From Pigmentiphaga kullae (lineage in GTDB: Bacteria; Pseudomonadota; Gammaproteobacteria; Burkholderiales; Burkholderiaceae_B), in contig NZ_SGXC01000003.1 in the NCBI RefSeq assembly GCF_004216695.1, positions 682,001-746,000 on the forward strand: 64,000 bases of DNA. The letters are read 5' to 3'. Below, in pieces: positions 25,300 through 36,631 of the stretch. The position numbers and the translations under genes were made by a program. The notes beneath the pieces are model-generated. The model saw only the letters and a program-made list of their open reading frames with translations, was not told the origin of the DNA and ran no database searches. Positions within the stretch are counted from its first letter, which is position 1. Each line of letters starts with the position of its first letter.

Positions 25300-25557
25300 A
25301 TGCCCGCACCTCTGAGATCCCCCAATCCGTCGGCGTCCTTGACGACGCTGCGCGAGATCCTCGGCTACAACGTTCGAGCGTTCCGGGTCGCGCAGAAGAT
25401 GTCGCAGGAGCAGCTCGGGTTTGCCGCCCATCTCGACCGGACCTTTGTCAGTCAGGTCGAGCGGGCACGCGTCAACATCTCGGTCGACAACATCGAGAAG
25501 CTGGCCAAGGCGCTCGAACTCGACCCCGCCATGCTGTTCAAACGCCCCGTGCTCTGA
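25300..25557 (+). CDS. XRE-family HTH transcriptional regulator
   Basis: An 85-aa DNA-binding protein consisting of one Cro/CI-type helix-turn-helix (residues about 20-75): LREILGYNVRAFRVAQKMSQEQLGFAAHLDRTFVSQVERARVNISVDNIEKLAKAL. GGGGAG precedes the ATG. No sensor domain is present. A prominent inverted repeat upstream suggests autoregulation. Targets unknown. Confidence 0.88.
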   Translation: MPAPLRSPNPSASLTTLREILGYNVRAFRVAQKMSQEQLGFAAHLDRTFVSQVERARVNISVDNIEKLAKALELDPAMLFKRPVL

Positions 25558-25599
25558 GTCCCGGCGGGGCCGCCATGACCGTTCCGCGAGCAGGACCGC

Positions 25600-26085
25600 T
25601 CAGTCCCTGAAGTTCTCGAAGCCCAGGGGCAGGTCGGTCACGTCCTTCTTCAGCAGCGCGATGGCGCTTTGCAGGTCGTCGCGCTTGGCGCCCTGCACGC
25701 GCACGGTGTCGCCCTGGATGCTGGACTGGACCTTCATCTTGCTGTTCTTGATCAGGGCCACGATCTTCTTGGCCGCGTCCTGCGGCACGCCATTGCGCAC
25801 CGTCAGCACCTGCTTGACCTTGTCGCCGCCCATCTTCTCGACCTTGCCGTGATCCAGGAAGCGCACGTCCACGCTGCGCTTGGTCATCTTGTTCAGCAGC
25901 ACGTCGCGCACCTGGTTCAACTGGAAGTCGCTGTCGGCATAGGCCGTCAGTTCCTTGTCGGTCTGTTCGACGCGGGCATCCGAACCCTTGAAGTCGAAGC
26001 GGGTGGTGATTTCCTTGTTGGTCTGCTCGACGGCATTGCGCAGTTCGACCAGGTTGGGTTTGCAGACGACATCGAATGTAGGCAT
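25600..26085 (-). CDS. yajQ: YajQ family nucleotide-binding protein
   Basis: A 161-aa cytoplasmic protein of two small alpha/beta domains; members bind nucleotides, and in Xanthomonas/Pseudomonas homologues cyclic di-GMP. The blocks [35 protein letters not shown] at the start and [16 protein letters not shown] at the end are standard. Full length. Convergent with the XRE regulator and divergent from murB (63 bp). Confidence 0.92.
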   Translation of the reverse strand: MPTFDVVCKPNLVELRNAVEQTNKEITTRFDFKGSDARVEQTDKELTAYADSDFQLNQVRDVLLNKMTKRSVDVRFLDHGKVEKMGGDKVKQVLTVRNGVPQDAAKKIVALIKNSKMKVQSSIQGDTVRVQGAKRDDLQSAIALLKKDVTDLPLGFENFRD

Positions 26086-26148
26086 GAATGAGCTCCTTGC
26101 GTGCGGCTTGCGGCCTGTCTTGGAATAGAGGAATTGTAGTCAAGTAAG

Positions 26149-27270
26149 ATGGCGGGGCCGCGGGAAATCCGTCCCGCCCCGCTAGTTCGTCTTTCGTCCT
26201 GCCTGGTGCCCAGATTGGCTGTCGCTCCCGATTCCAGCGCTCGCGCGGGCCTCGTGCCCGGTGCCTGCGATCTTTCGTCTCTCAACACCCTGGGGCTGGT
26301 CAGTTCGGCGCCGGCCTGCGTCACGCTGCGCAGCCGCGACGAGCTGCCGGCGCTGGCCGGCCTGGCGCGTTCCCGCGACGCGGGGCTCCTGGTGCTGGGC
26401 GGCGGAAGCAATCTGGTCCTGCCGCCCCGGGTGCGCGGCCTGGTGGCGCGGATGGCGCTGCGCGGCATCCGGCTGTTGGCCGAGGACGACGAGTCCCGCG
26501 TGGTCGAAGCCGCGGCGGGCGAAAACTGGCACGACTTCGTTACCTATTGTGTCGGGCAAGGCTGGGGCGGGCTGGAGAACCTCGCGCTCATTCCCGGCAC
26601 CGTCGGCGCGGCGCCGGTCCAGAACATAGGTGCCTATGGTGTCGAACTGCGCGACCGCTTCGCGGGCCTGACGGCCTACGACCTGCTGCGCGACGCCTGG
26701 ACGGAGATGGACGCGGCGCAATGCGCCTTCGCCTATCGGGACAGCATCTTCAAGCGCGAGCCCGGGCGCTGGGTCATCGCCGCCGTGCGGCTGCGCTTGC
26801 CCCGGCGGTGGGCACCCGTGCTGGACTATCCCGATCTGCGGCGGCACGAGGGCCTGGCAGGCTCGCCCACCCCGCGCGATGTCTACGAGGCGGTTTGCGC
26901 GATCCGGCGGGCCAAGCTGCCGGACCCGGCCGTGCTGGGCAACGCCGGCAGTTTTTTCAAGAATCCGGTGGTGCCGGCCGCGCAATACGAGCAGCTGCAT
27001 GCCCGCTTTCCCGGCCTGGTGGCCTATCCGCAAGAGGACGGCGGCTACAAGCTGGCCGCCGGCTGGCTGATCGACCAATGCGGCTGGAAGGGGCGCCGCA
27101 TGGGACCGGTGGGTGTGCACGAGCGCCAGGCGCTGGTGCTGGTCAATCATGGCGGCGCGCAAGCCGGCGACGTGCTGGCGCTGGCGCAGGCGGTGCGGCG
27201 CGACGTGCGCGAACGCTACGGTCTGGAGCTGGAGATCGAGCCGGTCGTGGTGCCGGGCATCGATCCCTAG
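26149..27270 (+). CDS. murB: UDP-N-acetylenolpyruvoylglucosamine reductase
   Basis: FAD enzyme that reduces UDP-GlcNAc-enolpyruvate to UDP-MurNAc in peptidoglycan synthesis. The FAD-binding block [12 protein letters not shown], the YRDSIFK motif with the catalytic Arg, [10 protein letters not shown] with the catalytic Ser and the C-terminal Glu region are present. It is of the longer E. coli-like type I. The start is uncertain: ATG 26149 gives 373 aa with a poorly conserved 35-residue leader; a GTG near 26251 ([15 protein letters not shown]) would give a more usual N-terminus. Its stop overlaps the convergent amidotransferase stop by 4 bp. Confidence 0.9.
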   Translation: MAGPREIRPAPLVRLSSCLVPRLAVAPDSSARAGLVPGACDLSSLNTLGLVSSAPACVTLRSRDELPALAGLARSRDAGLLVLGGGSNLVLPPRVRGLVARMALRGIRLLAEDDESRVVEAAAGENWHDFVTYCVGQGWGGLENLALIPGTVGAAPVQNIGAYGVELRDRFAGLTAYDLLRDAWTEMDAAQCAFAYRDSIFKREPGRWVIAAVRLRLPRRWAPVLDYPDLRRHEGLAGSPTPRDVYEAVCAIRRAKLPDPAVLGNAGSFFKNPVVPAAQYEQLHARFPGLVAYPQEDGGYKLAAGWLIDQCGWKGRRMGPVGVHERQALVLVNHGGAQAGDVLALAQAVRRDVRERYGLELEIEPVVVPGIDP

Positions 27271-28010
27271 GCCGCTTCCCGCAAGGCGGCGTGCTGCCGG
27301 ACGAAGCGCAGCAGCAGTTCGCGGGCCTCGGGTGCCGGCCGCAGGCGGGCGCTCAGCGCCTGGACGTCGAAGCCTTCCTCGCCCAGCCTGGGGCCGAAGT
27401 GGGTCAGGTAGGTCCCCATGATGCGGGGGCAGAACTCCGGATGGTACTGGCTGGAGATCACGCCATCGCCGTATTGCACGATCTGGTGCGCGTCGTGCTC
27501 GGAGCGCGCCAGCACGGTGGCGCCGGCCGGCACCTCCATCACGCTCTGTTGATGGATCAGGTGCGCGGGAAAGTGCGAGGGCAGTCCCGCCAGCAGGGGA
27601 GCGTCGCCGGCGGCGGGCAGCAGTTCGACGGTTTGCGTGCCCACTTCACGGCCGCGGGGATGAAAATCGACCCGGCCGCCCAGCGCATGGGCCAGCAACT
27701 GGTGTCCGTAGCAGATGCCCAGGATGGGCAGGCCCAGGTCCACCGCCCGCCGTATCCAGCCGGCCGTGCGCTCGCTCCAGTCGGCCAGGTCGGTGACCAT
27801 GGCGGGTGAACCGGTGATGATCGCGGCCCGATAGCTCGAGGGCGGCCGCAGCTCGGCCCCCCGGTGCACGGCCACGATCTCGATGTCCCCGGCGCGCAGC
27901 CCGGCCGCTTCGCGGATCATGCAACTGAAGGTGCCGTGCCGGTTCGACACCGGTTCGGGCGGGAGCCCGGTCTGGATGATGAGCAGGGGCGGTTGGGCGT
28001 TCTCGTTCAT
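27267..28010 (-). CDS. class I glutamine amidotransferase
   Basis: A 247-aa stand-alone GATase domain of the GuaA type that releases ammonia from glutamine or hydrolyses a related gamma-glutamyl bond. The nucleophile is C100 in GICYGHQ; H190 and E192 of the triad are in QYHPEF. No synthetase domain is fused. The nearest neighbours are convergent murB and upstream argG, which ends in its own terminator; this gene starts just past that terminator, so it probably has its own promoter or depends on read-through. Substrate unknown. Confidence 0.85.
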   Translation of the reverse strand: MNENAQPPLLIIQTGLPPEPVSNRHGTFSCMIREAAGLRAGDIEIVAVHRGAELRPPSSYRAAIITGSPAMVTDLADWSERTAGWIRRAVDLGLPILGICYGHQLLAHALGGRVDFHPRGREVGTQTVELLPAAGDAPLLAGLPSHFPAHLIHQQSVMEVPAGATVLARSEHDAHQIVQYGDGVISSQYHPEFCPRIMGTYLTHFGPRLGEEGFDVQALSARLRPAPEARELLLRFVRQHAALREAA

Positions 28011-28017
28011 GGCGCTC

Positions 28018-28049
28018 GAAAAACAAATCGGCGGCCCGAGGGCCGCCGA
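28018..28049 (-). terminator. intrinsic terminator of argG
   Basis: On the minus strand: stem TCGGCGGCCC/GGGCCGCCGA with a 2-nt loop, then TTTGTTTTT, 60 nt past the argG stop. Confidence 0.88.
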
Positions 28050-28109
28050 CGGCGGGTCAACGCCAGCCCGTCTCCGGGCTGGTGGTAGGCACGGGTTCGG
28101 ACGGTTGGC

Positions 28110-29336
<1,227 letters not shown>

Positions 29337-29500
29337 TGATGTTCCCAGGGCATGGACGGCCCGCGCTTGGGCGGTGCAGCTTTCTGGCCGGTCAGGTCAC
29401 CGGATATGGGGGCGCACCCAAGGGGCGCTCCGTGCCATATGCGCGGGATCGTGCAATCGCCCCCCGGCCTCACAAGGGCGACCGGTCATTGTATCACCCC

Positions 29501-30451
29501 CTAGAGGCGCCCTAGAAGCAGAAATTCCATCAGGGCCTTCTGGACGTGCATGCGGTTCTCGGCTTCGTCCCAGACCACGCTTTGCGGGCCGTCGATGACG
29601 TCGGCGGTGACTTCCTCGCCACGGTGGGCGGGCAGGCAGTGCATGAAGACCGCGCCGGGGTCGGCCACGGCCATCATGTCGCCGTCGACGCACCAGTCGG
29701 CGAAGGCGGCGCGGCGTTCCTCGTTCTCGGCTTCGAAGCCCATGCTGGTCCAGACGTCGGTGGTGACCAGGTGGGCGCCCTTGCAGGCTTCCATGGGGTC
29801 GGCGAACTGCTTGAGCCGCTCGGCGTCGATGACGCCGGCGCGTTCGGGCTCGAGTTCGTAGCCGGGCGGGGTCGAGACGTGGAGATTGAAGTCCAGCAGC
29901 TCGGCCGCCTGCAGCCAGGTGTTGCACATGTTGTTGGAGTCGCCCACCCAGGCCACGGTCTTGCCCTGGATCGAGCCGCAGTGCTCGATGTAGGTGAAGA
30001 TGTCGGCCAGGATCTGGCAGGGGTGGAATTCGTTGGTCAGGCCGTTGATGATGGGCACGCGCGAGTAGGCCGCGAAGCGCTCGATCTTGGTCTGTTCGAA
30101 GGTACGGATCATGATCAGGTCGACCATCCGGGAGATGACCTGGGCCGAGTCTTCGACCGGTTCGGAGCGGCCGAGCTGGGAGTCGCCCGTGGTCAGGTGG
30201 ATGACCGAGCCGCCCATCTGGTACATGCCGGCCTCGAACGACACGCGGGTGCGGGTGCTGGCCTTCTCGAACACCATGGCGAGGGTGCGGTCGCTCAGGG
30301 TGAAATGCGGCTCGTAGTTCTTGAACTTGCGCTTGATCAGCGCCGCGCGGCTGAACAGGTATTCGATTTCCTCGCGCGTGAAGTCGTTGAACTGGAGGAA
30401 ATGGCGCAGGGGAGGGGTGGTCTTCGAGTTTTGCTGGGGAGTTGCGTTCAT
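29501..30451 (-). CDS. argF: ornithine carbamoyltransferase
   Basis: A 316-aa enzyme making citrulline from ornithine and carbamoyl phosphate. The carbamoyl-phosphate motif STRTRVSFE is near residue 65, HPCQ near 143, the SMG loop near 230 and HCLPAHRGEEV near 270. The ATG at 30451 gives MNATPQQNSKTTPPLRHFLQF; a 36-residue extension is rejected. Neighbouring argG completes the citrulline-to-argininosuccinate step; the two may be one transcript. Confidence 0.95.
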   Translation of the reverse strand: MNATPQQNSKTTPPLRHFLQFNDFTREEIEYLFSRAALIKRKFKNYEPHFTLSDRTLAMVFEKASTRTRVSFEAGMYQMGGSVIHLTTGDSQLGRSEPVEDSAQVISRMVDLIMIRTFEQTKIERFAAYSRVPIINGLTNEFHPCQILADIFTYIEHCGSIQGKTVAWVGDSNNMCNTWLQAAELLDFNLHVSTPPGYELEPERAGVIDAERLKQFADPMEACKGAHLVTTDVWTSMGFEAENEERRAAFADWCVDGDMMAVADPGAVFMHCLPAHRGEEVTADVIDGPQSVVWDEAENRMHVQKALMEFLLLGRL

Positions 30452-30905
30452 ACGACGCCTCTGACAGAGAGTTGCCGAATCGGCGGGCGGCGCCGTGGCG
30501 CCGCGGGCCATCGACTCATCGGCTCGTTTCGCGGAAAGGATCAATGATACCCGAGGCATTGTTACAAGCGGCGGGAGCCTCGGGATGGTGCGCGATCGCG
30601 TCGGCGGCGTGGGCGGTCGGTGGGGTGGCGGAAATCGTGTCGCGCGCCTGCGCGCCGTTCAGGGTGCGGCTGGAGGCCGGGTGGGGCGATAAGCTACAAT
30701 GCCGAGCTTCTCTGGCGGGGCGTAACCCCGCCCGTCGCGAGCCCTGCCGGGCCCTATCGGGTCTTGCCTGGCCCGCGTCGAGTCCCGCGCCGCTGCGCGG
30801 GGCGGTCCGGTCGGCACATGCAACGCCTGTGTGCAACGGATCGGGCTCAAGATCCATCGGGTTCACGAGACCCCTCACCGCGGACACCTTCCGCAGACAA
30901 CGACG
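30452..30905. other. 454-bp divergent intergenic region argF / DUF3579
   Basis: No gene supported. It contains a minus-strand TATCAT at 30544-30549 that may serve argF, a plus-strand TACAAT at 30695-30700 that would give the DUF3579 gene a leader of about 200 nt, and a hairpin GGCGGGG-CGTAA-CCCCGCC at 30714-30732 within that leader. Confidence 0.5.
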
Positions 30906-31229
30906 ATGGCTGAAAGCGTCAGGCAGTTCATTATCCAGGGTATCACTTCCGGCGGCAGCAAGTTCCGCCCCAGCGATTGGGCCGAACGCCTGGCCGGCGT
31001 CATGTCGCCTTATCGGCCCAAGGGCAGCGTGGCCAGCCCCTTCACCTATTCCCCCTATGTCGTGCCCACCTTCATCGACGGCGTCAAGTGCGTGGTGGTG
31101 GACGAGCGGCTGCGGGCGCTCGAGCCCCTGGCCTGGCAGTTCGTGAACGATTTCGCGCGCGACAACGATTTGCGCACGGTCGAGGCCTGCCTGATCCCGG
31201 ATGCGCCGGGCAAGCCGCGTCAGCCCTGA
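30906..31229 (+). CDS. DUF3579 domain protein
   Basis: A 107-aa soluble protein conserved in beta-proteobacteria: FIIQGITSGGSKFRPSDWAERLAGVMS, then DGVKCVVVDERLRALEPLAWQFVNDFARDNDLRTVEACLIPD. The start at 30906 (MAESVRQF) is chosen over a 25-residue upstream extension. Function unknown. It converges on rpsT, whose terminator lies between them. Confidence 0.85.
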   Translation: MAESVRQFIIQGITSGGSKFRPSDWAERLAGVMSPYRPKGSVASPFTYSPYVVPTFIDGVKCVVVDERLRALEPLAWQFVNDFARDNDLRTVEACLIPDAPGKPRQP

Positions 31230-31283
31230 GGGGCCGGTCAGGCCGGGGCCCCGGTGGGGGGCATTACGAGATGTATGGACGAA

Positions 31284-31323
31284 CAAAAGCCAGCTTGGCA
31301 GGAGGGTATCCTGCCAAGCTGGC
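31284..31323 (-). terminator. intrinsic terminator of rpsT
   Basis: A 15-bp perfect stem (arms 31289-31303 and 31309-31323) with a 5-nt loop; on the minus strand it is followed by TTTTG. Confidence 0.92.
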
Positions 31324-31366
31324 ATCTTGCTCGCGCGCGGCACCGGGGCCGCGCAGCGGAATCAGA

Positions 31367-31630
31367 TCAGGCCAGGGCCTTGACGGCGGCGGCCAGGCGG
31401 CTCTTGTGGCGAGCGGCCTTGTTCTTGTGAATGATCTTCTTGTCCGCGACGCGGTCGATGACGCTGGTGGCTTTCTGCAGCACTTCCGTGGCGGCGGCCT
31501 TGTCGCCGGCTTCCACGGCCTGGCGCACGCGCTTGATCGACGTGCGCAGCATCGAACGCAGGCTGGAGTTGTGCTTGTTGCGGACCACTGCTTGGCGGGC
31601 GCGCTTGCGTGCTTGGGCGGTATTAGCCAT
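31367..31630 (-). CDS. rpsT: 30S ribosomal protein S20
   Basis: An 87-aa basic three-helix protein that binds 16S rRNA early in 30S assembly. The sequence [18 protein letters not shown] and [18 protein letters not shown] are canonical. It is divergent from murJ, the usual order in many proteobacteria, and is followed by a strong terminator. Confidence 0.97.
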   Translation of the reverse strand: MANTAQARKRARQAVVRNKHNSSLRSMLRTSIKRVRQAVEAGDKAAATEVLQKATSVIDRVADKKIIHKNKAARHKSRLAAAVKALA

Positions 31631-31818
31631 GAAAATTCCGTATCTGGTAGGGCGAAGTCACGACTTGCTATATGTGCTATACGCGGCGGCAGGAGCTTCG
31701 CAAAGCCAAAGACTATAGCCCCAAATGGCCGTAAAATCAAATGCTTCGTGGCCGAGTCCCCGCAAAACCACGAGCAAGGCAACCATACTCGCGCGGCGCC
31801 CCGCGTACAAGGTCACCC

Positions 31819-33387
31819 ATGAATTTGCTGCGCGCCGCGGCCACCATCAGTAGTTATACCCTGTTGTCCCGTATCACCGGCCTCGTGCGCGACGTGCTGA
31901 TCGCCCGGGCCTTCGGCGCCGGCAGCCTGACCGACGCGTTCTGGGTGGCCTTCCGCATTCCCAACCTGCTGCGCCGGCTGTTCGCCGAGGGCGCGTTCTC
32001 GCAGGCCTTCGTGCCCATCCTGGGGGAGGCCCGCAACCGCCATGCGCCCGAGGACACCCGCCGCCTGCTGGACCACGTGGCCTCGCTGCTGACCTTCGCG
32101 CTGATGGCCGTGACCGCCGTGGGCGTGATCGCCGCGCCCTGGGTGGTCAGCGCGATGGGCAGCGGGCTGCGGGGCGCGGAGCGCGCGGCCGATTTCCAGG
32201 CGGCGGTCTGGATGACCCGCGTCATGTTTCCCTACATCCTGTGCATGTCGCTGGTGGCCTTCGCCTCGGGCGTGCTCAACACCTGGCGGCATTTCGGCGT
32301 GCCGGCCTTCACCCCTGTGCTGCTGAACCTGTCCATGATCGCCGCCAGCCTCTGGCTCGCCCCGCACCTGGAGGTGCCGCTCTATGCCCTGGCGGTGGGC
32401 GTGATGGCCGGCGGCGTGGCCCAACTGGCGGTGCAGTTCGCCGCCCTGGCGCGGCTGGGCCTGTGCCCCCGCATCGGGCTTGGGCTGCGCGCGGCCTGGG
32501 CGGATCCCTACGTGCGGCGCATCCTGCGGCAGATGCTGCCGGCCATCGTGGGGGTCTCGGTGGCCCAGGTGTCGTTGCTGATCAATACCAACATCGCGAC
32601 CTGGCTGGCGCCGGGCAGCGTCACCTGGCTGTCCTTCGCCGACCGGCTGATGGAGTTTCCGACCGCGCTGCTGGGCATCGCGCTCAGCACCGTATTGCTG
32701 CCCAGCCTGTCGCAGGCGCATGCCGCCGGCCACGCCGAGGAGTACAGTGCGCTGCTGGACTGGGGGCTGCGCCTGACGCTGCTGCTGGGCCTGCCCGCCT
32801 GCCTGGGCATGGCGCTGATGTCCACGGCCCTGGTCAGCACGCTGTTCCACTACGGCGCCTTCTCCGCCGCCGACGTCGCCCAGACCCGGATGGCCGTGGT
32901 GGCCTACGCGGTGGGCCTGATCGGGCTCCTGTCCGTGAAAATCCTGGCGCCCGGCTTCTATGCCAGGCAAGATATCCGCACGCCGGTCAAGATCGCGCTG
33001 GTGGTGCTGGTGGCCACGCAGTGCCTGAACCTGGTGTTCGTGCCGTGGCTGCATCATGCCGGGCTGGCGCTGTCCATCGGCCTGGGGGCCTGCATCAACG
33101 CGCTGGCCCTGCTGACCGGGTTGCGCCGCCGCGGCGTCTATCGGCCGGCGGCCGGTTGGGGCGGCTTCCTGGCAAGGTTGGCGGCGGCGCTGGCGGCCAT
33201 GGGCCTGGCGCTGTGGCTGGCCGATCAGCGCGTGGACTGGCTGGGCCTGCAGGCCCACGCCTGGCTGCGGGTGGCGCTGCTGCTGGGCGTGATAGGCGGC
33301 GCCGCCGTGGTCTATTTCGGCGTGCTGTTCGTGCTGGGTTTCCGGCCGCGCGATTTCCGGCGCCGCACGGCGCCGCCCAGAGAATAG
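31819..33387 (+). CDS. murJ: lipid II flippase MurJ
   Basis: A 522-aa inner-membrane protein of the MOP exporter superfamily with 14 predicted transmembrane helices; it flips lipid II to the periplasmic face for peptidoglycan synthesis. The N-terminus MNLLRAAATISSYTLLSRITGLVRDVLIARAFGAG and the block DAFWVAFRIPNLLRRLFAEGAFSQAFVPIL are hallmark. The ATG at 31819 is preferred; upstream codons are not conserved in type. Confidence 0.95.
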   Translation: MNLLRAAATISSYTLLSRITGLVRDVLIARAFGAGSLTDAFWVAFRIPNLLRRLFAEGAFSQAFVPILGEARNRHAPEDTRRLLDHVASLLTFALMAVTAVGVIAAPWVVSAMGSGLRGAERAADFQAAVWMTRVMFPYILCMSLVAFASGVLNTWRHFGVPAFTPVLLNLSMIAASLWLAPHLEVPLYALAVGVMAGGVAQLAVQFAALARLGLCPRIGLGLRAAWADPYVRRILRQMLPAIVGVSVAQVSLLINTNIATWLAPGSVTWLSFADRLMEFPTALLGIALSTVLLPSLSQAHAAGHAEEYSALLDWGLRLTLLLGLPACLGMALMSTALVSTLFHYGAFSAADVAQTRMAVVAYAVGLIGLLSVKILAPGFYARQDIRTPVKIALVVLVATQCLNLVFVPWLHHAGLALSIGLGACINALALLTGLRRRGVYRPAAGWGGFLARLAAALAAMGLALWLADQRVDWLGLQAHAWLRVALLLGVIGGAAVVYFGVLFVLGFRPRDFRRRTAPPRE

Positions 33388-33417
33388 GAAGCGCCGACAA
33401 CCCGGAGCACCGATGCG

Positions 33418-34341
33418 ATGCCTGACGCGCCCATCAACCGCACCAGCGAGTTCCTTCCGCACACCGCGTTCTGGATACGCGATCAGGCCACCTCGGTCGG
33501 GCAGCCGCCGCTGCACAAGCACGAATATTTCCAGATCTATGTGAACCTGGCCGGCCGCACCGAGCATGTGCTGGGCGCGACGGTACGGCCCATCCTGCCG
33601 GGCACGCTCAGTTTCATCATGCCGCTGCGCGTGCACTGCATCCGGCACGTCGAACCGGCGGAGTTCTTCGTCATCAATTTCCGCCGCGATTTCCTGCGGC
33701 CGGAGTCGCGTATCGACCTGCTGGAACTGGAGGACGTCTCTATCGACGAGATGCCCGAGCTCGCGCCTTTCCTGTACCAGGAGCACCTGGATTTCGAGCT
33801 GGGCGCCGACGAGTTGGATGAGGTGCGCCGCCTGTGCCTGCGCATGCAGGCCGAGCACGGCCGGGGCGGCTTCTACGCCGCCGAGTTCATCCGCGCCGAC
33901 CTGTTCCGCCTGATCGGCCTGGTGTGCCGCCGGCATCAGGACGATCTCCAGGCCCTGGCCCGGACCTCGATGCTGCAGGGCAGCCGCCGGGCATCGCTGG
34001 CGCGCGTGAGCCGCTTCATGCGCGAGCACCTGGCCGAGCCCATCACGCTGGCGGACGCGGCGGCCGCCGCCTATCTGTCGACCCACTACCTGGCGCACCT
34101 GCTCAAGCGGGAGACCGGCCGGACCTTCACCGAGATCCTGGCCGACCAGCGCATGGACCTTGCGTGCCGGATGCTGGCGGGATCGTCGCGCCCGATCGCC
34201 GAGATCGCGGCCAGCGTGGGCTTTCCCGACGAGGCGTATTTCGCCCGGCGTTTCCGCCAGTTGCGCGGCGTGACGCCCAGCGCCTATCGCGGCCAGGCCG
34301 CGGGCCGGGAGAACCCGGCCGAGGCCTGGCAGGCGTCCTGA
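33418..34341 (+). CDS. AraC-family transcriptional regulator
   Basis: A 307-aa regulator. An N-terminal cupin-like sensor (HKHEYFQIYVNLAGRTEHVL) is followed by a C-terminal AraC domain with two helix-turn-helix units (about residues 205-295: ITLADAAAAAYLSTHYLAHLLKRETGRTF and IAEIAASVGFPDEAYFARRFRQLRGVTPSAYR). It is 121 nt upstream of a Bug receptor operon on the same strand and probably controls it in response to the operon's substrate. Confidence 0.9.
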   Translation: MPDAPINRTSEFLPHTAFWIRDQATSVGQPPLHKHEYFQIYVNLAGRTEHVLGATVRPILPGTLSFIMPLRVHCIRHVEPAEFFVINFRRDFLRPESRIDLLELEDVSIDEMPELAPFLYQEHLDFELGADELDEVRRLCLRMQAEHGRGGFYAAEFIRADLFRLIGLVCRRHQDDLQALARTSMLQGSRRASLARVSRFMREHLAEPITLADAAAAAYLSTHYLAHLLKRETGRTFTEILADQRMDLACRMLAGSSRPIAEIAASVGFPDEAYFARRFRQLRGVTPSAYRGQAAGRENPAEAWQAS

Positions 34342-34462
34342 TTTTGTCCAAATAGTCGCCAATCCCGTCCATGGCCGGCGGCGGCCGCGCTTCCTATACT
34401 TTTCTGCATGCGCGGGACGTGCGGGGGCACGCCGTCCGCGCCACCGGAAAAGGGAGGGCGCC

Positions 34463-35443
34463 ATGTATCGACCGTTACGCCGGCTGGGACTTGCCGCATG
34501 CCTGTGGGCATGCGCGATGGGGGCCGCCACCGCGGCCGATGCGGATTATCCGTCTCGCGCGGTCCGCATGGTGGTGCCCTATGTGGTGGGCGGCAGCACC
34601 GACCTGCTGGGCCGCCAACTGGCGCAGCGGCTGGGCGCCGCGCTGGGCCAGCAGGTCTTCGTCGAGAACCAGGGCGGCGCCGGCAGCACGATAGGCACGG
34701 CCACGGTGGCGCGGGCGCAGCCGGATGGCTACACCATCGGTCTCCTGGACACCGCCTTCGCCATCAATCCCAGCCTGTACGCCAACCTGCCGTACGACAG
34801 CCTGAAGGACTTCGATTTCCTGTCGGTGGTCGCCACCGCGACCGGCGTGCTGGTGGTCAACAGCAAGCGCCTCAAGGCGCGCACGGTGCAGGAGCTCGTG
34901 GCCGAGGCCAAGGCCCGGCCCGATCAGCTCAGCTTCGCGTCCGCCGGCGCCGGCACGGTCGTCCACCTGCATGGCGAGACCTTCAAGACCGCCGCGGGCA
35001 TCAAGCTGCTGCACGTGCCCTACAAGGGGGCGGGGCCGGCGATCGCCGATCTGCTGGGCGGGCAGGTCGACATGATGTTCAACCTGCCGGCGCTGGTCGT
35101 GCAGCAGGTCAAGAGCGGCGTGCTGGCGCCGATCGCGGTGACCGGCGACAAGCGCTCGCCGCTGTTCCCCGACACGCCATCCTTCGCCGAGGCGGGCTAT
35201 CCGGGCGTCGATGCCGTGTCCCTGTGGGTGGTGGCCGCGCCCAAGGGCCTGCCCGCCGCCGTGCACGACAAGCTGGTGGCCGCCATCGGGCAGGCCATGG
35301 CTGGCCCGGACATGCAGGCCAAGCTGGCCGAGAGCTCGTTCGAACGCACGCTCGTGCCGTATCCGCGCAGCGTGGATTTCGTGCGCGAGCAAATGGCCAA
35401 GTTCGCCGCCGCGGTGAAGGCTTCCGGCGCGACGGTGAACTGA
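34463..35443 (+). CDS. Bug-family periplasmic solute-binding protein
   Basis: A 326-aa tripartite tricarboxylate transporter receptor. The Sec signal (LGLAACLWACAMGAATAADA) ends near residue 26. The family blocks YPSRAVRMVVPYVVGGSTDLLGR, VENQGGAGSTIGT and HVPYKGAGPAIADLLGG are present. No TctA/TctB membrane components are adjacent, as is usual for orphan Bug proteins in Bordetella. Its stop overlaps the next ATG by one base, which links its ligand to the sugar-acid enzymes downstream. Confidence 0.92.
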   Translation: MYRPLRRLGLAACLWACAMGAATAADADYPSRAVRMVVPYVVGGSTDLLGRQLAQRLGAALGQQVFVENQGGAGSTIGTATVARAQPDGYTIGLLDTAFAINPSLYANLPYDSLKDFDFLSVVATATGVLVVNSKRLKARTVQELVAEAKARPDQLSFASAGAGTVVHLHGETFKTAAGIKLLHVPYKGAGPAIADLLGGQVDMMFNLPALVVQQVKSGVLAPIAVTGDKRSPLFPDTPSFAEAGYPGVDAVSLWVVAAPKGLPAAVHDKLVAAIGQAMAGPDMQAKLAESSFERTLVPYPRSVDFVREQMAKFAAAVKASGATVN

Positions 35444-36612
35444 TGCGTATCGTCAAGATCCTCGAACGCACGGTCGCGCTGGAATCGCGCCTGTCCAATG
35501 CCCGCTCCGACTTCAGCCAGATGACCGCCACGGTGGTGGCCGTGGTGTCGGACGTGATCCGCGACGGACGGCCGCTGGTGGGGTTCGCGTTCAACTCCTT
35601 CGGCCGTTATGCCTGCGGCGAACAGATCCGCGACCGGATCGCGCCGCGCATCCTGGGCGCCGATCCCGACAGTCTGCTGGACGCCTCGGGACGGAATTTC
35701 GATCCCGCGGCGATCCTGGCCTGCGGGCAGCGGCGGGAGCGGCGCGGCGGCTACGCCGAGCGCGCCATTCCCATGGGCACGGTGGACGTGGCCGTGTGGG
35801 ACCTGGTGGCCAAGGTCGAAGGCAAGCCGCTGCATGCCGTGCTGGCCGAGCGCCATGGCGGCGGCCGGGCGCGCACGCACGCGCCGGTGTATGTCGGCGG
35901 CGGCTGGTATTTTCCGGGCCAGACCGCGCGCGACCTGAAGGACGAGATGATCCGGTACCGCGACGCCGGCTACCGGATGGTGAAGATGAAGATAGGCGGC
36001 CTGTCGGTGGCCGAGGACTGCCGGCGCATCGAGGCCGTGCTGAGCGAGATGGGCGACGGCCGGGCCCTGGCCGTGGATGCGAGCTGCGCGTTCGGCCGCG
36101 ATACCGCGCTGGACTATGCCCGGGCCATCGCGCCCTACGGCCTGCGCTGGTTCGAAGAGCCCTGCGATTTCCTGGAGTACGGCATCTATGCCGACCTGGC
36201 CCGCGCCTACGCGGGGCCCCTGGCCACCGGCGAGAACATGGCCTGCGGCAAGGAACTGGACCACTTCCTGTCCTACGCGGGCTTTCGTCCGGACCGGGAC
36301 ATCATCCAGCTCGATCCTCCGCTGTCCTTCGGCATCACCGAGTACCTGAACGTGCTGGCGGTTGCCGGCCGGCACGGTTTCGCCCGTTCCGCGATGTATC
36401 CGCACGGCGGCAACCTGATGTGCCTGCACCTGGTCGGCGGCCTGGGGCTGGGGGGATGCGAGTCCTATCCGGACACGTTCGGCATCTTCAGCGGCTTCGG
36501 CCAGGAGGTCGCTATCGCCGACGGGCAGGCCACTCTGCCGCAGTCGCCGGGCATAGGCTTCGAGCGCCAGCCCGGCCTGTACGCCGTGATGAAGGACATG
36601 GCGGGATTCTGA
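35443..36612 (+). CDS. enolase-superfamily dehydratase, D-tartrate dehydratase-like
   Basis: A 389-aa mandelate racemase/muconate lactonizing-type enzyme. It shows the KMKIGG base motif (about residue 182), metal ligands D in LAVDAS, E in WFEEP and E in ATGEN, then QLDPPLSFG and the His of MYPHGGN. The pattern, including RPDRD and LGLGGCESYPD, is closest to D-tartrate dehydratase as I recall it. Coupled to the Bug gene upstream (TGATG) and followed 19 nt later by an FAH-family gene. Precise substrate (tartrate or another aldarate) is inference. Confidence 0.85.
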   Translation: MRIVKILERTVALESRLSNARSDFSQMTATVVAVVSDVIRDGRPLVGFAFNSFGRYACGEQIRDRIAPRILGADPDSLLDASGRNFDPAAILACGQRRERRGGYAERAIPMGTVDVAVWDLVAKVEGKPLHAVLAERHGGGRARTHAPVYVGGGWYFPGQTARDLKDEMIRYRDAGYRMVKMKIGGLSVAEDCRRIEAVLSEMGDGRALAVDASCAFGRDTALDYARAIAPYGLRWFEEPCDFLEYGIYADLARAYAGPLATGENMACGKELDHFLSYAGFRPDRDIIQLDPPLSFGITEYLNVLAVAGRHGFARSAMYPHGGNLMCLHLVGGLGLGGCESYPDTFGIFSGFGQEVAIADGQATLPQSPGIGFERQPGLYAVMKDMAGF

Positions 36613-36631
36613 CACCAAGCGAGGAGTGAAG

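Noticed and set aside
31813-34530. 905-codon minus-strand frame opposite murJ and the AraC gene
   Set aside because: Shadow of two real plus-strand genes; it spans their junction with no domain of its own.
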